A DNA stretch of 64,000 nucleotides from Methanocaldococcus lauensis (GCA_902827205.1 LR792634.1:1178001-1242000); one strand, 5' to 3'; positions 1-8,630 are shown, numbered from the stretch's first letter. The notes: generated by a model from the sequence alone, not told the origin. Numbers and translations: made by a program.

Positions 1-147
1 TTACTCTCTACAATAATCGCAAAAATATTATCAAATAATGGAAAAATTCCTAGAAGTGTTTCAAACTTGCTTAGAATAAGTGGAGAAGAAGTAAAAAAAG
101 AAATCCAGAGAAAAAGATTAAAAATAAAAAATAAATTTAAAAAGTAA
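1..147 (+). CDS. C-terminal end of an unrecognised protein (partial)
   Basis: An open frame enters from the left edge in frame 1 and ends with TAA at 145-147, giving 48 visible codons. The visible tail is hydrophilic and very lysine-rich, with [15 protein letters not shown] followed by a basic [11 protein letters not shown] end, which would suit a nucleic-acid-binding or ribosome-associated protein. It stops 11 bases before hisG on the same strand, so the two may be co-transcribed. I do not recognise the family from this fragment; the rest of the gene lies outside the window. Confidence 0.6.
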   Translation, partial: LLSTIIAKILSNNGKIPRSVSNLLRISGEEVKKEIQRKRLKIKNKFKK

Positions 148-158
148 AATGGGATAGA

Positions 159-1025
159 ATGATAATGTTTGCTTTACCAAATAAGGGAAGGATTTCAGAA
201 CCAGTTATGAAGGTCTTAGAAAAGGCAGGTTTAAAAATTACTGTTCAAGGTAGAAGTTTATTTGCAAATACAGTAGATGAGGATATTAAAGTAATGTTTG
301 CAAGAGCAAGAGATATTCCAGAATTTGTAGCTGATGGTGTTGCTGATGTTGGTGTTACTGGATATGACTTAGTCTTAGAGAGAAATGTAGAAGATAAGGT
401 TGAGTTTTTATTAGATTTTGGTTTTGGATTTGCAAAATTAGTTTTAGCCGCTCCAGAGAACTCAAATATTAACAGTGTTGATGATATAAAGGATGGTATG
501 AGAGTAGCAACAGAATTTCCAAATTTAACAAGAAAATTTTTTGAAAAATTAAATAAAAAAGTTGAAATTATTGAACTTAGTGGAGCCACAGAGATAGCCC
601 CATTTATAGGAGTAGCGGATATAATAAGTGATTTAACATCTACAGGAACCACGTTAAAGTTAAATAGATTAAAGGTTATTGAAGAAATTGTATCATCAAC
701 TACAAGGTTAATAGCAAATAAAAATAGTCTAAAAGATAAAGAAAAGAGAGATAAAATAAATAAAATTGTATTAGCGATAAAAAGTGCATTATTTGCAGAG
801 ACTAAGAGATTAATTATGATGAACGCTCCTAAGGATAAAGTTGAAGAAATAAAAAAGTTAATTCCTGGAATGAGTGGCCCTACAGTGGCAAAGGTTTTAT
901 CTGACGATAATATGGTAGCTATTCACGCAGTTGTTAATGAAGATGAAATATTTAATTTAGTTCCTAAACTTAACGCCTTAGGAGCAAGAGATATATTAAT
1001 AGTGCCAATTGAAAGAATTTTATAA
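159..1025 (+). CDS. hisG: ATP phosphoribosyltransferase, long form
   Basis: Catalyses the first step of histidine synthesis, joining ATP and PRPP. At 288 aa it is the long HisG type, which works without HisZ: an N-terminal periplasmic-binding-protein-like catalytic part (FALPNKGRI, then [11 protein letters not shown] near residue 65 and the PRPP-binding stretch [10 protein letters not shown] near residue 160) and a C-terminal ACT-like regulatory domain of about 75 residues (from about residue 210, with [10 protein letters not shown]). Feedback inhibition by histidine through that domain is known for the family. The ATG at 159 follows a GGGATAG ribosome site; a second in-frame ATG at 165 is less likely. 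hisH lies far away at 36 kb, so the his genes are scattered. Confidence 0.95.
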   Translation: MIMFALPNKGRISEPVMKVLEKAGLKITVQGRSLFANTVDEDIKVMFARARDIPEFVADGVADVGVTGYDLVLERNVEDKVEFLLDFGFGFAKLVLAAPENSNINSVDDIKDGMRVATEFPNLTRKFFEKLNKKVEIIELSGATEIAPFIGVADIISDLTSTGTTLKLNRLKVIEEIVSSTTRLIANKNSLKDKEKRDKINKIVLAIKSALFAETKRLIMMNAPKDKVEEIKKLIPGMSGPTVAKVLSDDNMVAIHAVVNEDEIFNLVPKLNALGARDILIVPIERIL

Positions 1026-1035
1026 ATCCAAAAGT

Positions 1036-1043
1036 TTTATATA
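1036..1043 (+). promoter_or_regulatory. TATA box for rpl7ae
   Basis: The sequence TTTATATA, an archaeal consensus TATA box, lies about 73 bases before the rpl7ae ATG. A start of transcription about 25 bases downstream would give a leader of roughly 50 bases. Confidence 0.6.
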
Positions 1044-1115
1044 CTAAAAATAATTAAGTTGTTATACCTTCTTAACCAATGACTGAAAAATAAAAAGATG
1101 AAGGAGGTCGAAAAT

Positions 1116-1466
1116 ATGGCAGTTTATGTAAAGTTTAAAGTTCCAGAAGAAATTCAAAAAGAATTATTAGACGCTGTAGCAAAAGCTCAAAAAATCAAAA
1201 AAGGAGCAAATGAAGTAACTAAAGCTGTAGAGAGAGGAATTGCAAAATTAGTTATAATCGCTGAAGATGTTAAACCAGAAGAAGTTGTTGCTCATTTACC
1301 ATACTTATGTGAAGAAAAAGGAATTCCTTATGCTTATGTAGCATCAAAACAAGATTTAGGTAAAGCTGCTGGATTGGAAGTTGCAGCATCATCCGTGGCT
1401 ATTATCAACGAAGGAGATCCAGAAGAATTTAAAGCGCTAATTGAAAAAATAAATGCTTTAAAATAA
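1116..1466 (+). CDS. rpl7ae: 50S ribosomal protein L7Ae / K-turn binding protein
   Basis: A 116-aa L7Ae protein. In archaea it binds kink-turns in 23S rRNA and is also a core subunit of box C/D and H/ACA guide RNPs and of RNase P. The family RNA-binding signature [14 protein letters not shown] is present near residue 30, and [16 protein letters not shown] lies in the C-terminal half. An upstream in-frame ATG at 1098 exists, but the strong AGGAGGTCG ribosome site at 1101-1109 sits just ahead of the ATG at 1116, and MAVYVKF is the usual family N-terminus, so I chose 1116. It heads a ribosomal cluster with rps28e and rpl24e but has its own promoter and is followed by a T-rich terminator. Confidence 0.95.
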   Translation: MAVYVKFKVPEEIQKELLDAVAKAQKIKKGANEVTKAVERGIAKLVIIAEDVKPEEVVAHLPYLCEEKGIPYAYVASKQDLGKAAGLEVAASSVAIINEGDPEEFKALIEKINALK

Positions 1467-1513
1467 TAAAAACACGATGATATAAAGTTAAAAAATAAAA
1501 AGTATGAATTATC

Positions 1514-1540
1514 ACTTTTTTTATAGATTTTTTATATTAA
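1514..1540 (+). terminator. T-rich transcription terminator after rpl7ae
   Basis: Two oligo-T runs (ACTTTTTTTATAG and GATTTTTTATA) follow the rpl7ae stop by about 50 bases. U-rich tracts are the usual intrinsic terminators in archaea. Confidence 0.5.
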
Positions 1541-1600
1541 ACTTTTAAATTTTCTTTTAAGATATAAATATACTAACATTTTTATTATTAGGTGATGAGG

Positions 1601-1828
1601 ATGGAAGACGAATTTGTATATAAAGAGGCAGTAGCAGCTGAAGTTATTGAAGTAATTGGTAGAACAGGAGTTACTGGAGGGATTATCCAAGTTAGATGTA
1701 AAATTTTAGGTGGAAAAGACGCTGGTAGAGTTTTAGTTAGAAACGTTAAAGGGCCAGTAAAAGTAGGAGATATAATTATGTTAAGAGAAACAGAAAGAGA
1801 AGCAAGACCATTAGACAGAAAAAGATAA
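1601..1828 (+). CDS. rps28e: 30S ribosomal protein S28e
   Basis: A 75-aa small-subunit protein of the archaeal/eukaryotic S28e family, a small OB-fold protein near the mRNA exit region. The family signature [17 protein letters not shown] is followed by the very conserved tail [19 protein letters not shown] at 1592 and ATG at 1595 are also in frame, but the ribosome site GGTGATGAGG (1591-1600) overlaps them and is well spaced for the ATG at 1601. rpl24e follows after 33 bases with its own ribosome site, so the two are probably one transcript. Confidence 0.93.
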   Translation: MEDEFVYKEAVAAEVIEVIGRTGVTGGIIQVRCKILGGKDAGRVLVRNVKGPVKVGDIIMLRETEREARPLDRKR

Positions 1829-1861
1829 AACATTAAAAAATTAATTTTAAGGTGAAGAACT

Positions 1862-2077
1862 ATGCCAGAGTGGAGAGTTTGCAGTTTCTGTGGATATGAA
1901 ATTGAGCCTGGAAAAGGAAAAATGGTTGTAGAAAAAGATGGAACAGTATTATATTTCTGCTCATCAAAGTGTGAGAAAAGTTATAGAATGGGAAGAAATC
2001 CAAGAAAATTAAAATGGACTAAGATTTATCAAGATATGAAAGCTGAGTTAAAGAAAGCTCAAGCCGCAAAAGAGTAA
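1862..2077 (+). CDS. rpl24e: 50S ribosomal protein L24e
   Basis: A 71-aa zinc-ribbon ribosomal protein of the L24e family. [15 protein letters not shown] carries the first CxxC pair and [10 protein letters not shown] the second (CxxxC), together binding one zinc. The lysine- and alanine-rich C-terminus ([13 protein letters not shown]) is typical of archaeal members. A GGTGAA ribosome site precedes the ATG. It is the last gene of the rps28e-rpl24e pair; the next gene, a DNA methyltransferase, is separated by about 160 AT-rich bases. Confidence 0.94.
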   Translation: MPEWRVCSFCGYEIEPGKGKMVVEKDGTVLYFCSSKCEKSYRMGRNPRKLKWTKIYQDMKAELKKAQAAKE

Positions 2078-2236
2078 AAAACTATAACAACCAAATTATA
2101 AAATTTTTTCCTATTTTACTTTAAAATTAATTTAAACTTAAGATATATTTTTTGATATTTTATTTATTTAGTGTTAATTTTTTATCTAATTAATTTTATA
2201 TTTTTAAATTGGAAAATATTTATTTTGGTGATAAGC

Positions 2237-3322
2237 TTGAAATTTATAGACTTATTTTGTGGATGTGGGGGATTTTCAAGAGGTTTTGTAGAAGAAGGTT
2301 TTGAACCATTGGTGGCTATTGAATTAGATGAAGATGCTGCTTTTTCCTATGTATTAAATTTTAATGGAGAAATATATGAAAAAGTTAGAGATGGAGAATA
2401 TAGATTAAAGGAATTAAAAGGTTATGTAGGAAGTTACCCATTCAAATTTCCTTTTGAAGAGGAAGACATAAAGTGGTTAAGAAGATTGGGAACATTAAAT
2501 GAGAAAACTGAAAAATTAAAGCCAATAGTTATTAACGATGACATTAGGGAGATACATTCCTTAGATATAAAAAAATTCTGTAAAAATAAAAAAGTAGATG
2601 TTATTATTGGAGGACCTCCTTGTGAAGGATATACAGGGGCTAATCCTAAGAGAGAAAAAAATCCCTATGATAGATTGTATAAAGATGAAACTGGAAGGTT
2701 AGTTTTAGAATTTATAAGGATAGTAGGAGATTTACAACCAAAAATATTTGTTATGGAAAATGTTCCTGGAATTAAAGAAGTTAGAGGAGAAATAATAAAG
2801 GAGTTTAGAGAAGTTGGCTATGAGGATGTATATTTCAATATCTTAAGAGCAGAAGATTATGGAAATCCATCTGTAAGAAGAAGAGTTTTTGTATCAAATA
2901 TAGAAATTAATCCTGAAAAGAAAGAACCAAAAACTGTTATTGAGGCAATAGGAGATTTAATGTATAAAGGTAGAGACATCCCAAATCATGAATTTGCCGC
3001 TTTACCAGCAAGGTTTAGGAAGAGAGTTCATAAATTAGGTTGGGGAGATGCTTTTATATATTTCAAAGGGGCAAATAGAAGATTAGGTAATTATATAAGA
3101 TTACATCCTCTTAAATTGTCTGAAACTGTTATGGGTAAGAGATTCTTTATCCATCCTTATGAAGATAGATTATTAACACCAAGAGAACAAGCGAGATTAA
3201 TGAGTTATCCTGATTATCATCTATTTGCAGGAGGTATAAGAAGTTGCTATAATCAGATTGGAGAAAGTGTTCCTGTAGCTTTAAGTAGAGCTATAGCACG
3301 AGAAATTAAAAATAATTTATAA
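2237..3322 (+). CDS. DNA (cytosine-5-)-methyltransferase
   Basis: A 361-aa C5-cytosine DNA methyltransferase. The motifs appear in order: motif I FIDLFCGCGGFSRGF binding S-adenosylmethionine at the N-terminus, motif IV GGPPCEGY with the catalytic cysteine (about residue 130), motif VI FVMENVPG, motif VIII RRRVF, a target-recognition region, and motifs IX-X ending in YNQIGESVPVALSRAIA. I chose TTG at 2237, which lies four bases after GGTGAT and gives the usual short N-terminus; the frame stays open further upstream to 2171 but that stretch is only hydrophobic AT-rich sequence. No restriction endonuclease gene is adjacent, so it is either solitary or its partner lies elsewhere. The recognition site cannot be read from sequence. 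The tail is repeated in decayed form 65 bases downstream. Confidence 0.92.
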   Translation: MKFIDLFCGCGGFSRGFVEEGFEPLVAIELDEDAAFSYVLNFNGEIYEKVRDGEYRLKELKGYVGSYPFKFPFEEEDIKWLRRLGTLNEKTEKLKPIVINDDIREIHSLDIKKFCKNKKVDVIIGGPPCEGYTGANPKREKNPYDRLYKDETGRLVLEFIRIVGDLQPKIFVMENVPGIKEVRGEIIKEFREVGYEDVYFNILRAEDYGNPSVRRRVFVSNIEINPEKKEPKTVIEAIGDLMYKGRDIPNHEFAALPARFRKRVHKLGWGDAFIYFKGANRRLGNYIRLHPLKLSETVMGKRFFIHPYEDRLLTPREQARLMSYPDYHLFAGGIRSCYNQIGESVPVALSRAIAREIKNNL

Positions 3323-3326
3323 AGTT

Positions 3327-3354
3327 ACACCTCCGAGCGTAAGCGAGGAGGTGT
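3327..3354. repeat. Palindromic element C, copy 1 (inverse orientation)
   Basis: ACACCTCC and GGAGGTGT form a perfect 8-bp stem around a 12-base centre. On the opposite strand the core reads CCTCGCTTACGCTCGG, matching with one change the core of a repeat at 24832-24859 and closely one at 54911-54937. The flanking arms differ between copies but stay complementary. It sits directly after the methyltransferase stop codon and beside a copy of element B. Confidence 0.75.
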
Positions 3355-3365
3355 TATGTTTTGGT

Positions 3366-3386
3366 GAAGCTTTTACTAAAAGGTTC
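3366..3386. repeat. Palindromic element B, copy 1
   Basis: GAAGCTTTT-ACT-AAAAGGTTC is an inverted repeat with 9-base arms and one mismatch. It matches the perfect palindrome at 24799-24819 when that is read on the other strand. Here it separates the intact methyltransferase from a scrap of methyltransferase tail. Confidence 0.7.
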
Positions 3387-3387
3387 G

Positions 3388-3453
3388 GAAGAGAGTGTTC
3401 CAGTATCTTTGAGTAGAGCTATAGCTAAGGTAGTTAAAGAAAACTTAAAATAA
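3388..3453 (+). pseudogene. Remnant of a C5-methyltransferase C-terminus
   Basis: Reading from 3388 gives 21 codons, EESVPVSLSRAIAKVVKENLK, then TAA. This is a diverged copy of the end of the intact methyltransferase just upstream (GESVPVALSRAIAREIKNNL), with the same relation to the stop codon. No start, ribosome site or upstream coding sequence is present; palindromic elements C and B fill the space between the two tails. It looks like the stranded 3' end of a second or older methyltransferase gene left by recombination or element insertion. It is not expected to be translated. Confidence 0.75.
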
Positions 3454-3518
3454 AATATTTTAGAATAAATAATCTGTCTTATAATAATAAAAAACTAAAA
3501 AAGAATAAAGGTGAAAAA

Positions 3519-3950
3519 ATGTTTATCTGCTTACATAATACATACAGTGCTAAGCAAGTAGAGGAGTTTGGTAGAATTGCATATGGGTTTGACATAAACA
3601 CAATAGTTGTAACGAAGGCAACGGCTTCAGCGGCACAAAGTGGAGTTCCTACATTGCACAAGATGGCATATAAATTAGGTAAAAATGTTTTATTCTTTGA
3701 GGAGTTGGATGACGCTATAGAAGTTTTAAGACCAGAAAAAGTATTTTTAATAGGAAATAAAAATATTTGTGAAGAAAAACTAAATTTTGACGAAGTTGGA
3801 AAAAATGATTTAATTGTTTTCTGTGGAGCATCAACAGGATTTACGCAGTTAGAGTTAGAAAAAGGATTAGGAAGATATATTGTAGAAAATGAAATTGGAG
3901 CATTGGGGAATTTATCAATCTTTTTATATGAAATGAGTAAAAGACTTTAA
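3519..3950 (+). CDS. SPOUT/SpoU-like predicted RNA methyltransferase
   Basis: A 143-aa protein that I place, with moderate confidence, among small archaeal SPOUT-superfamily proteins. The C-terminal ENEIGALGNLSIFLYEMSKRL resembles SpoU motif 3, where a Leu-Gly/Asn-rich loop and a final amphipathic helix form the SAM-binding knot, and VEEFGRIAYGFDINTIVVTKATASAA near residue 15 resembles the N-terminal half of the fold. The family is conserved in methanogens but its substrate is unknown to me. A GGTGAA ribosome site precedes the ATG. It is followed by a convergent RecJ-like gene. It could be a non-methylating relative, since the SAM-loop glycines are only partly visible. Confidence 0.6.
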   Translation: MFICLHNTYSAKQVEEFGRIAYGFDINTIVVTKATASAAQSGVPTLHKMAYKLGKNVLFFEELDDAIEVLRPEKVFLIGNKNICEEKLNFDEVGKNDLIVFCGASTGFTQLELEKGLGRYIVENEIGALGNLSIFLYEMSKRL

Positions 3951-4004
3951 AAACTGAATATTCAATTAAATCAATAAATAGAGCTAAATAAAAAAGTTTT
4001 TAAT

Positions 4005-6287
4005 TTACTCTTTTGGCTTCATATTTCTAATAATTTCTATAAATCTACTAATTACTTTATTTCTCAATCCCTCCACAAATTTTAAACTACCTGCACACTC
4101 ATGACCTCCTCCATCTAAAGATGCTTCAGGAATCTCTTCCATTAACTGCTCAACTATTAAATTTAAATTAAAGTTGTATTTTTCATGAACTGCGTCTGTT
4201 GCTCTAACAACTCCAAAGTCAGGACCATAGGATAATGTTATAATTGGCTTGTCTTCACCATACTTTTGAACTATGTAGTCATGAGCAAACCCTGTCGTCT
4301 TTCCAGGTGGTGGGAAGGTAAATTTATGAGCATATTTCTCTACATCTAAGGTATTCAATATAATTCCATTTTCTAAGAACTCTGTTTTTAGGGCAGGAAT
4401 TACTGCCTTCATCTGTCTATCAACCATTTTCATAGCTTGATCATATAATATCTCAATTAAATCCTCGTGTCTCTTAAATTCTTTTATGTTTGTTGCCAAT
4501 ATATCATCAACAATTCCCTTTCCATCCATAAATCTTAAGTAAAATGCCTCAAAATCCATACATAAGGATATTTTTTCTAAATATTCTCTATTATATTCTC
4601 TTCCTTTACCATACTTTTTACTTAGTTCAGTCAATCTCTCAATTGCTATTTTTACATACTGCTCTGCCTCTTCCCCTTTAGCGTGATCCCCAACAACAGC
4701 TATTCCAGGAATATGTTTTATTTCATCTTCAACATCTGGATTAATCATCCTTGCTATCTCAGTTCCTAAAACACCTGCCGTTAAATTGCTATCTCCACCA
4801 ACTAAGTAAGGATTTACATGAGCATCGACATAGTCATCAACTTCTACTCTTCCATCTACAACCTCTCCAGGGAAGTGGTGATCAATAACTATAACTTCAA
4901 TACCATAAGCCTTTGCCTTTGATATAGCAGGAATATCCTCATCAGTACTTCCATTATCAATTAACACAATCAAAGGTAGTTTTTGCCCAAATTTTAAAGA
5001 GTCCTCTATGGAAAATACTAAATCTTTTGTTACATCTTCTAACTCATAGAATGGGGCTTTTGAAGGTCTTCTCTTAAAGAAGTGCCATATTGCATCGACA
5101 TCTATAGCAAACTGGTCAATTATTGGCAGTATAGCCTTCTCCAAGGCAATTCCTCCACAGTAACCATCTGTATCTGCATGATGCCTTATTATTATTGGTC
5201 TTCCATCTAAAACTGCCTTTCTAATTCTTTTAGCAACATCAGCCATTTTTGGTCTTAATTTTTCTAAAACCTCACTTTTAACTAAGAATTCTATATCTCT
5301 GGCTGGTTCAGCTCTTTTATCTATTTCTTCCTCTATTTTTTTCTTAATTTCTTCTGCCTCTTTACCTTCTAATTTTACAAGTTTTATTCTTTCAATTTGT
5401 AATCTACCTTCCCTTATATTAACTCTACCAATAACATCAACTATATCACCAACTTTAACTTCTGGATGAGCCCTTAAACCAGCAATTTCTAATGCCGCCA
5501 CCCATGTAAAGTCAGTTCCATCAGTTATGGTAAATACAGTAGGTCCAGGAGTTTGAACTATTTGGACTACTTCTCCTCTTATATGAACTACTTGATCTCT
5601 CATTTCAACTAAATTTTTAGTTATGTCTTTTATTTGAGAGATAGGAATTTCTTTTTCATATTTAACTAAATCATAAGTTGTCAGTGGGATATATTTAAAG
5701 TCAATTTCTCTCTTTTCTGGTCTAACATCTATTGCTTGCACAATAATCTCATCGCCAATATTTAAATCCTCTAATTTTAAACTTATCATGTCTCTTGGTC
5801 TTAAAAGTCCTCTAACTTGATCGTTTAAGTTAATAAACGCCCCATACTTTTCAATTCTTGTTACAACTCCTTTGTAAAACTTACCCGGCTCTACATCGTA
5901 AAATGTAGCTAACTCATCAAACACATAGACATTTCTTAATCCTTTCTTTCTCTCTTCTTCCTCTTTTAAACATTTATCACATAAAGTCCTATCTTTAAAG
6001 TCAGGATACTTTCCAATTATTGCTCCACATCTGTCACATTTAACTACTTTTCCACTACCACCACAAAAATCACATTTTGCATAAATTGGAACTTTTCCCG
6101 TTCCTTTACACTTTGGACACTCTATTTCTCCATAATCTAAGTCATAGTTTGCTCTCTTAGAAACTCTTTTTATGTGTTGTTTTGGTGAAAATTCATCTAT
6201 GTATCCAGTTCCTTCACATACAGGACATGTTCTATATTTAACTATTTTTTTACCAGTTCCATCACAAATAGGGCATTTAACTATCAT
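4005..6287 (-). CDS. RecJ-like DHH phosphoesterase with DnaJ-type zinc finger, S1 and OB domains
   Basis: A 760-aa multi-domain nuclease-like protein found in many archaea. In order: four CxxCxGxG DnaJ-type zinc repeats (CPICDGTG, CPVCEGTG, CPKCKGTG, CDFCGGSG) plus a CDRC knuckle in the first 90 residues; an S1 RNA-binding domain near residues 135-205; an OB-fold region near 225-310; the DHH domain from about 365 with HHADTDGYCGG, DNGSTDED, VIDHHFPG and VVGDHAKG; and the DHHA1 motif GGGHECAGSL near the end. The metal-binding DHH residues are all present, so it should be an active Mn/Mg-dependent phosphodiesterase acting on DNA or RNA. An AGAGGGAT ribosome site precedes the ATG. The substrate is not decided by the sequence. 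Confidence 0.88.
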   Translation of the reverse strand: MIVKCPICDGTGKKIVKYRTCPVCEGTGYIDEFSPKQHIKRVSKRANYDLDYGEIECPKCKGTGKVPIYAKCDFCGGSGKVVKCDRCGAIIGKYPDFKDRTLCDKCLKEEEERKKGLRNVYVFDELATFYDVEPGKFYKGVVTRIEKYGAFINLNDQVRGLLRPRDMISLKLEDLNIGDEIIVQAIDVRPEKREIDFKYIPLTTYDLVKYEKEIPISQIKDITKNLVEMRDQVVHIRGEVVQIVQTPGPTVFTITDGTDFTWVAALEIAGLRAHPEVKVGDIVDVIGRVNIREGRLQIERIKLVKLEGKEAEEIKKKIEEEIDKRAEPARDIEFLVKSEVLEKLRPKMADVAKRIRKAVLDGRPIIIRHHADTDGYCGGIALEKAILPIIDQFAIDVDAIWHFFKRRPSKAPFYELEDVTKDLVFSIEDSLKFGQKLPLIVLIDNGSTDEDIPAISKAKAYGIEVIVIDHHFPGEVVDGRVEVDDYVDAHVNPYLVGGDSNLTAGVLGTEIARMINPDVEDEIKHIPGIAVVGDHAKGEEAEQYVKIAIERLTELSKKYGKGREYNREYLEKISLCMDFEAFYLRFMDGKGIVDDILATNIKEFKRHEDLIEILYDQAMKMVDRQMKAVIPALKTEFLENGIILNTLDVEKYAHKFTFPPPGKTTGFAHDYIVQKYGEDKPIITLSYGPDFGVVRATDAVHEKYNFNLNLIVEQLMEEIPEASLDGGGHECAGSLKFVEGLRNKVISRFIEIIRNMKPKE

Positions 6288-6346
6288 ATTATCCCTCTTA
6301 ATTTAATAAACTTTAAAGGTTATTTATTAATATTAATTTTAATATT

Positions 6347-6447
6347 AGTTGAAGATAACTTTAATTAATAATATGGTAGAATAGTAAGTATTACTATCGC
6401 TAATAACTTGGAAGTCATTAATATAATTATCGAAGTTGAAAATAACT
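6347..6447. promoter_or_regulatory. Operator-like repeats upstream of the FecCD pair
   Basis: AGTTGAAGATAACT (6347-6360) and AGTTGAAAATAACT (6434-6447) are near-identical 14-mers, each with AGTT/AACT arms. Between them ATAGTAA-GTA-TTACTAT (6381-6397) is a perfect 7-bp palindrome. Together they look like binding sites for a regulator of the transporter genes; which regulator is unknown. Confidence 0.4.
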
Positions 6448-6510
6448 AAAAGGTCAAATATAAAATTACAGAGAATGTAGGGTGATAACATTTCAAAAAT
6501 TAGAATAACT

Positions 6511-7536
6511 TTGCTTTTATCGTTTCTTATATTATCAATATTTTCTTTATCAATACTAAGTATAATAACAGGAACTATTAAAATAGAACCAAAAAAATTT
6601 TATAATTATTTATTAAAGGGAACGACTGAAAATCCTATTTATGATAAAATTATTGAAAAGTGTAGAATGCCAAGAACTCTTGGAGCTATATTTGCAGGAA
6701 TGGGGTTAGCTGTTGCAGGCTTGTTAATGCAAAGTTTATTTAGAAATCCACTTGCAGATCCCTACTTAATAGGAGTATCAAGTGGAGCATCACTTGGAGT
6801 GGCTATTTATGTTTTTACCTCTTTACTATTTAAGTTTGGGATACCGCAATCTATATGGGGATTTATAATATCTGCATATTTAGGCTCGCTATTGTCTATG
6901 TTTGTAGTATTAAGTTTAGCAAGGAAAGTTAAACAAATTACCACGCTTTTAATTGTAGGTCTTATGCTTGGTTATATATCATCTGGGTTAATTACAATAG
7001 TCATTGCATTTAGTGATTTTGTTGGTGTTAATAATGAAATCTTAGCAAGTTTTATAATGTGGGGATATGGTTCTTTAAGCCCATTAACTATGAAGGAATC
7101 AATAATTATGAGTATTTTTGTAGTTATATGTTGCTCTATAACTTACCTTTTGTCAAAATACCTTGATTCTTACTTACTTGGGGAAATGTATGCAAAAAGT
7201 GTTGGGGTTGATATAAAAAAATTGAGAATTTTTATTATTTTAATATCTTGTATGATTACAGCAACTGTTGTAGCATTTGCTGGACCAATTGGATTTATTG
7301 GGTTGGTGTGTCCAATAGTTGCGAGATTGTTGTGCGGAACTTCAAAACACATCTATGTAATTCCAAGTGCTATGTTAATTGGAGCAGTTTTTTTAATTAT
7401 AGCAGACATTCTTGTTAGACCGGGAGTTGTAATTCCTACAACGAGTACTGAATTACCCTTAATGTGTCCTTTATCGATAATTGGAGCTCCAATTTCTATA
7501 ATAATTTATATAAAAAGAAAGAAGATGGGGTTATAA
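6511..7536 (+). CDS. FecCD/BtuC-type ABC transporter permease 1
   Basis: A 341-aa polytopic membrane protein of the FecCD family, the permease of siderophore, haem, cobalamin or related metal-chelate importers. About nine or ten membrane segments are visible, with the family signatures [18 protein letters not shown] near residue 85 and [14 protein letters not shown] near residue 255. The start is uncertain: TTG at 6511 is the first ordinary start codon, but the ribosome site GGTGAT at 6481-6486 is ideally spaced for an ATT codon at 6490, which would add SKIRIT to the front. It abuts a second permease with no gap. No ATPase or binding protein lies in the window, so the substrate cannot be assigned. 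Confidence 0.88.
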   Translation: MLLSFLILSIFSLSILSIITGTIKIEPKKFYNYLLKGTTENPIYDKIIEKCRMPRTLGAIFAGMGLAVAGLLMQSLFRNPLADPYLIGVSSGASLGVAIYVFTSLLFKFGIPQSIWGFIISAYLGSLLSMFVVLSLARKVKQITTLLIVGLMLGYISSGLITIVIAFSDFVGVNNEILASFIMWGYGSLSPLTMKESIIMSIFVVICCSITYLLSKYLDSYLLGEMYAKSVGVDIKKLRIFIILISCMITATVVAFAGPIGFIGLVCPIVARLLCGTSKHIYVIPSAMLIGAVFLIIADILVRPGVVIPTTSTELPLMCPLSIIGAPISIIIYIKRKKMGL

Positions 7537-8568
7537 ATGAGAAAGATCCTTATTATTCTTATATTAATATTATTAACTTCTTCTCTATTTCTCTATGGAA
7601 TTTTTAAAGGAGGAAATGCAAAATCTATAAGTATTGAAGATGTAAAAAATTTTTTAATATATGGAACTACTAAAAATGATTTTAAAGATATGTTAATCTG
7701 GAAAGTTAGAATCCCTCCACTAATAACTGCCTTAATAGTTGGTGCAGTTTTGGCAGTTTCAGGTTTAAAACTTCAAACATTGTTTAGGAATCTTTTAGCA
7801 TCCCCATATACGACAGGAATATCGAGTGGAGCTGTTCTTGGAGTAGCAATTGCCATATTTCTTGGATTTTCATTTACCTCTTTAAGTTTTCTTTTAGATA
7901 TTTCTAAATCTAACTATGTAGTTGGTGGTTGGGTAGGAGCAGCTTTGGCATTGGTTGTTTTATTATTACTTGCTTCAAAAGTTAGAGAAGTTACTGGAGT
8001 GTTAGTTTGTGCTTTACTATTTTCATACTTTTACTATGGTGTTGAGAGTTATCTTATAACATTTGCTGAAAATGTGCAAATTCAAGAATTTTGGATGTTT
8101 CTACAGGGAAGTTTTACTGGCGTTAGATGGAATGATATAAAATTAATGGTCATATGTTCCTTAATTTTTTTAATTTCATCATATTTATTATCAAAACACT
8201 TAAATGCCCTACTTTTTGGAGAATCTTATGCAAAAAGTTTTGGTTTAAATATTAAGAGGGTTAGAATATTAATTCTATTACTTTCTGGCTTTATTGTAGG
8301 ATCTATAATTCCATTTGTAGGTTTAATTCCATTTATTGGAATCGCCTCTCCATATATAGCCAGAATTATTATGAGAACATCTGACCATAGATGGACTATT
8401 CCTGCGTCAATGCTTATAGGAATGTGTATCTCACTACTATGTTATTTAGTATCTATAAAGATATTTGCTCCAAAAGTAGTTCCTGTAAAATCAATTTTAG
8501 ATTTGTTAGGTGGAGCGTTAGTTGTTTATTTAATATATAGCTCAGAGAAAAAATATAGGTTTGAGTAA
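7537..8568 (+). CDS. FecCD/BtuC-type ABC transporter permease 2
   Basis: A 343-aa second permease of the same family, starting at the base after the stop of the first one, so the two are translationally coupled and probably form a heterodimeric channel as FecC and FecD do. It has an N-terminal hydrophobic anchor and the signatures NLLASPYTTGISSGAVLG near residue 88 and PFVGLIPFIGIASPYIAR near residue 258. It is only distantly similar to permease 1, which suggests an old duplication. The final residues KKYRFE are cytoplasmic. Neither the ATP-binding nor the substrate-binding partner is nearby; they may be encoded elsewhere or shared with another system. Confidence 0.88.
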   Translation: MRKILIILILILLTSSLFLYGIFKGGNAKSISIEDVKNFLIYGTTKNDFKDMLIWKVRIPPLITALIVGAVLAVSGLKLQTLFRNLLASPYTTGISSGAVLGVAIAIFLGFSFTSLSFLLDISKSNYVVGGWVGAALALVVLLLLASKVREVTGVLVCALLFSYFYYGVESYLITFAENVQIQEFWMFLQGSFTGVRWNDIKLMVICSLIFLISSYLLSKHLNALLFGESYAKSFGLNIKRVRILILLLSGFIVGSIIPFVGLIPFIGIASPYIARIIMRTSDHRWTIPASMLIGMCISLLCYLVSIKIFAPKVVPVKSILDLLGGALVVYLIYSSEKKYRFE

Positions 8569-8630
8569 ATTATTATATATAGTTACAGGCAAATAGTGTT
8601 TATTATATAATAAAAATTGTGGGGATATTT

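Noticed and set aside
245-652. Long open frame on the minus strand opposite hisG (and similar antisense frames opposite feoB, argC, ilvD and rplP0).
   Set aside because: They are serine/proline/isoleucine-rich mirror frames of strongly conserved genes, without ribosome sites.
1466-1560. A possible box C/D RNA after rpl7ae (GATGATA-like sequence).
   Set aside because: Box C is imperfect, no matching box D at the right distance, and the region works better as a terminator.
2171-2236. Upstream extension of the methyltransferase with a hydrophobic leader.
   Set aside because: It is AT-rich sequence with no ribosome site, and the TTG at 2237 has a perfect GGTGAT and gives the standard motif I position.
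2237-3453. A complete restriction-modification system around the C5-methyltransferase.
   Set aside because: No endonuclease gene is adjacent; the downstream tail is a methyltransferase remnant and the next gene is SPOUT-like.
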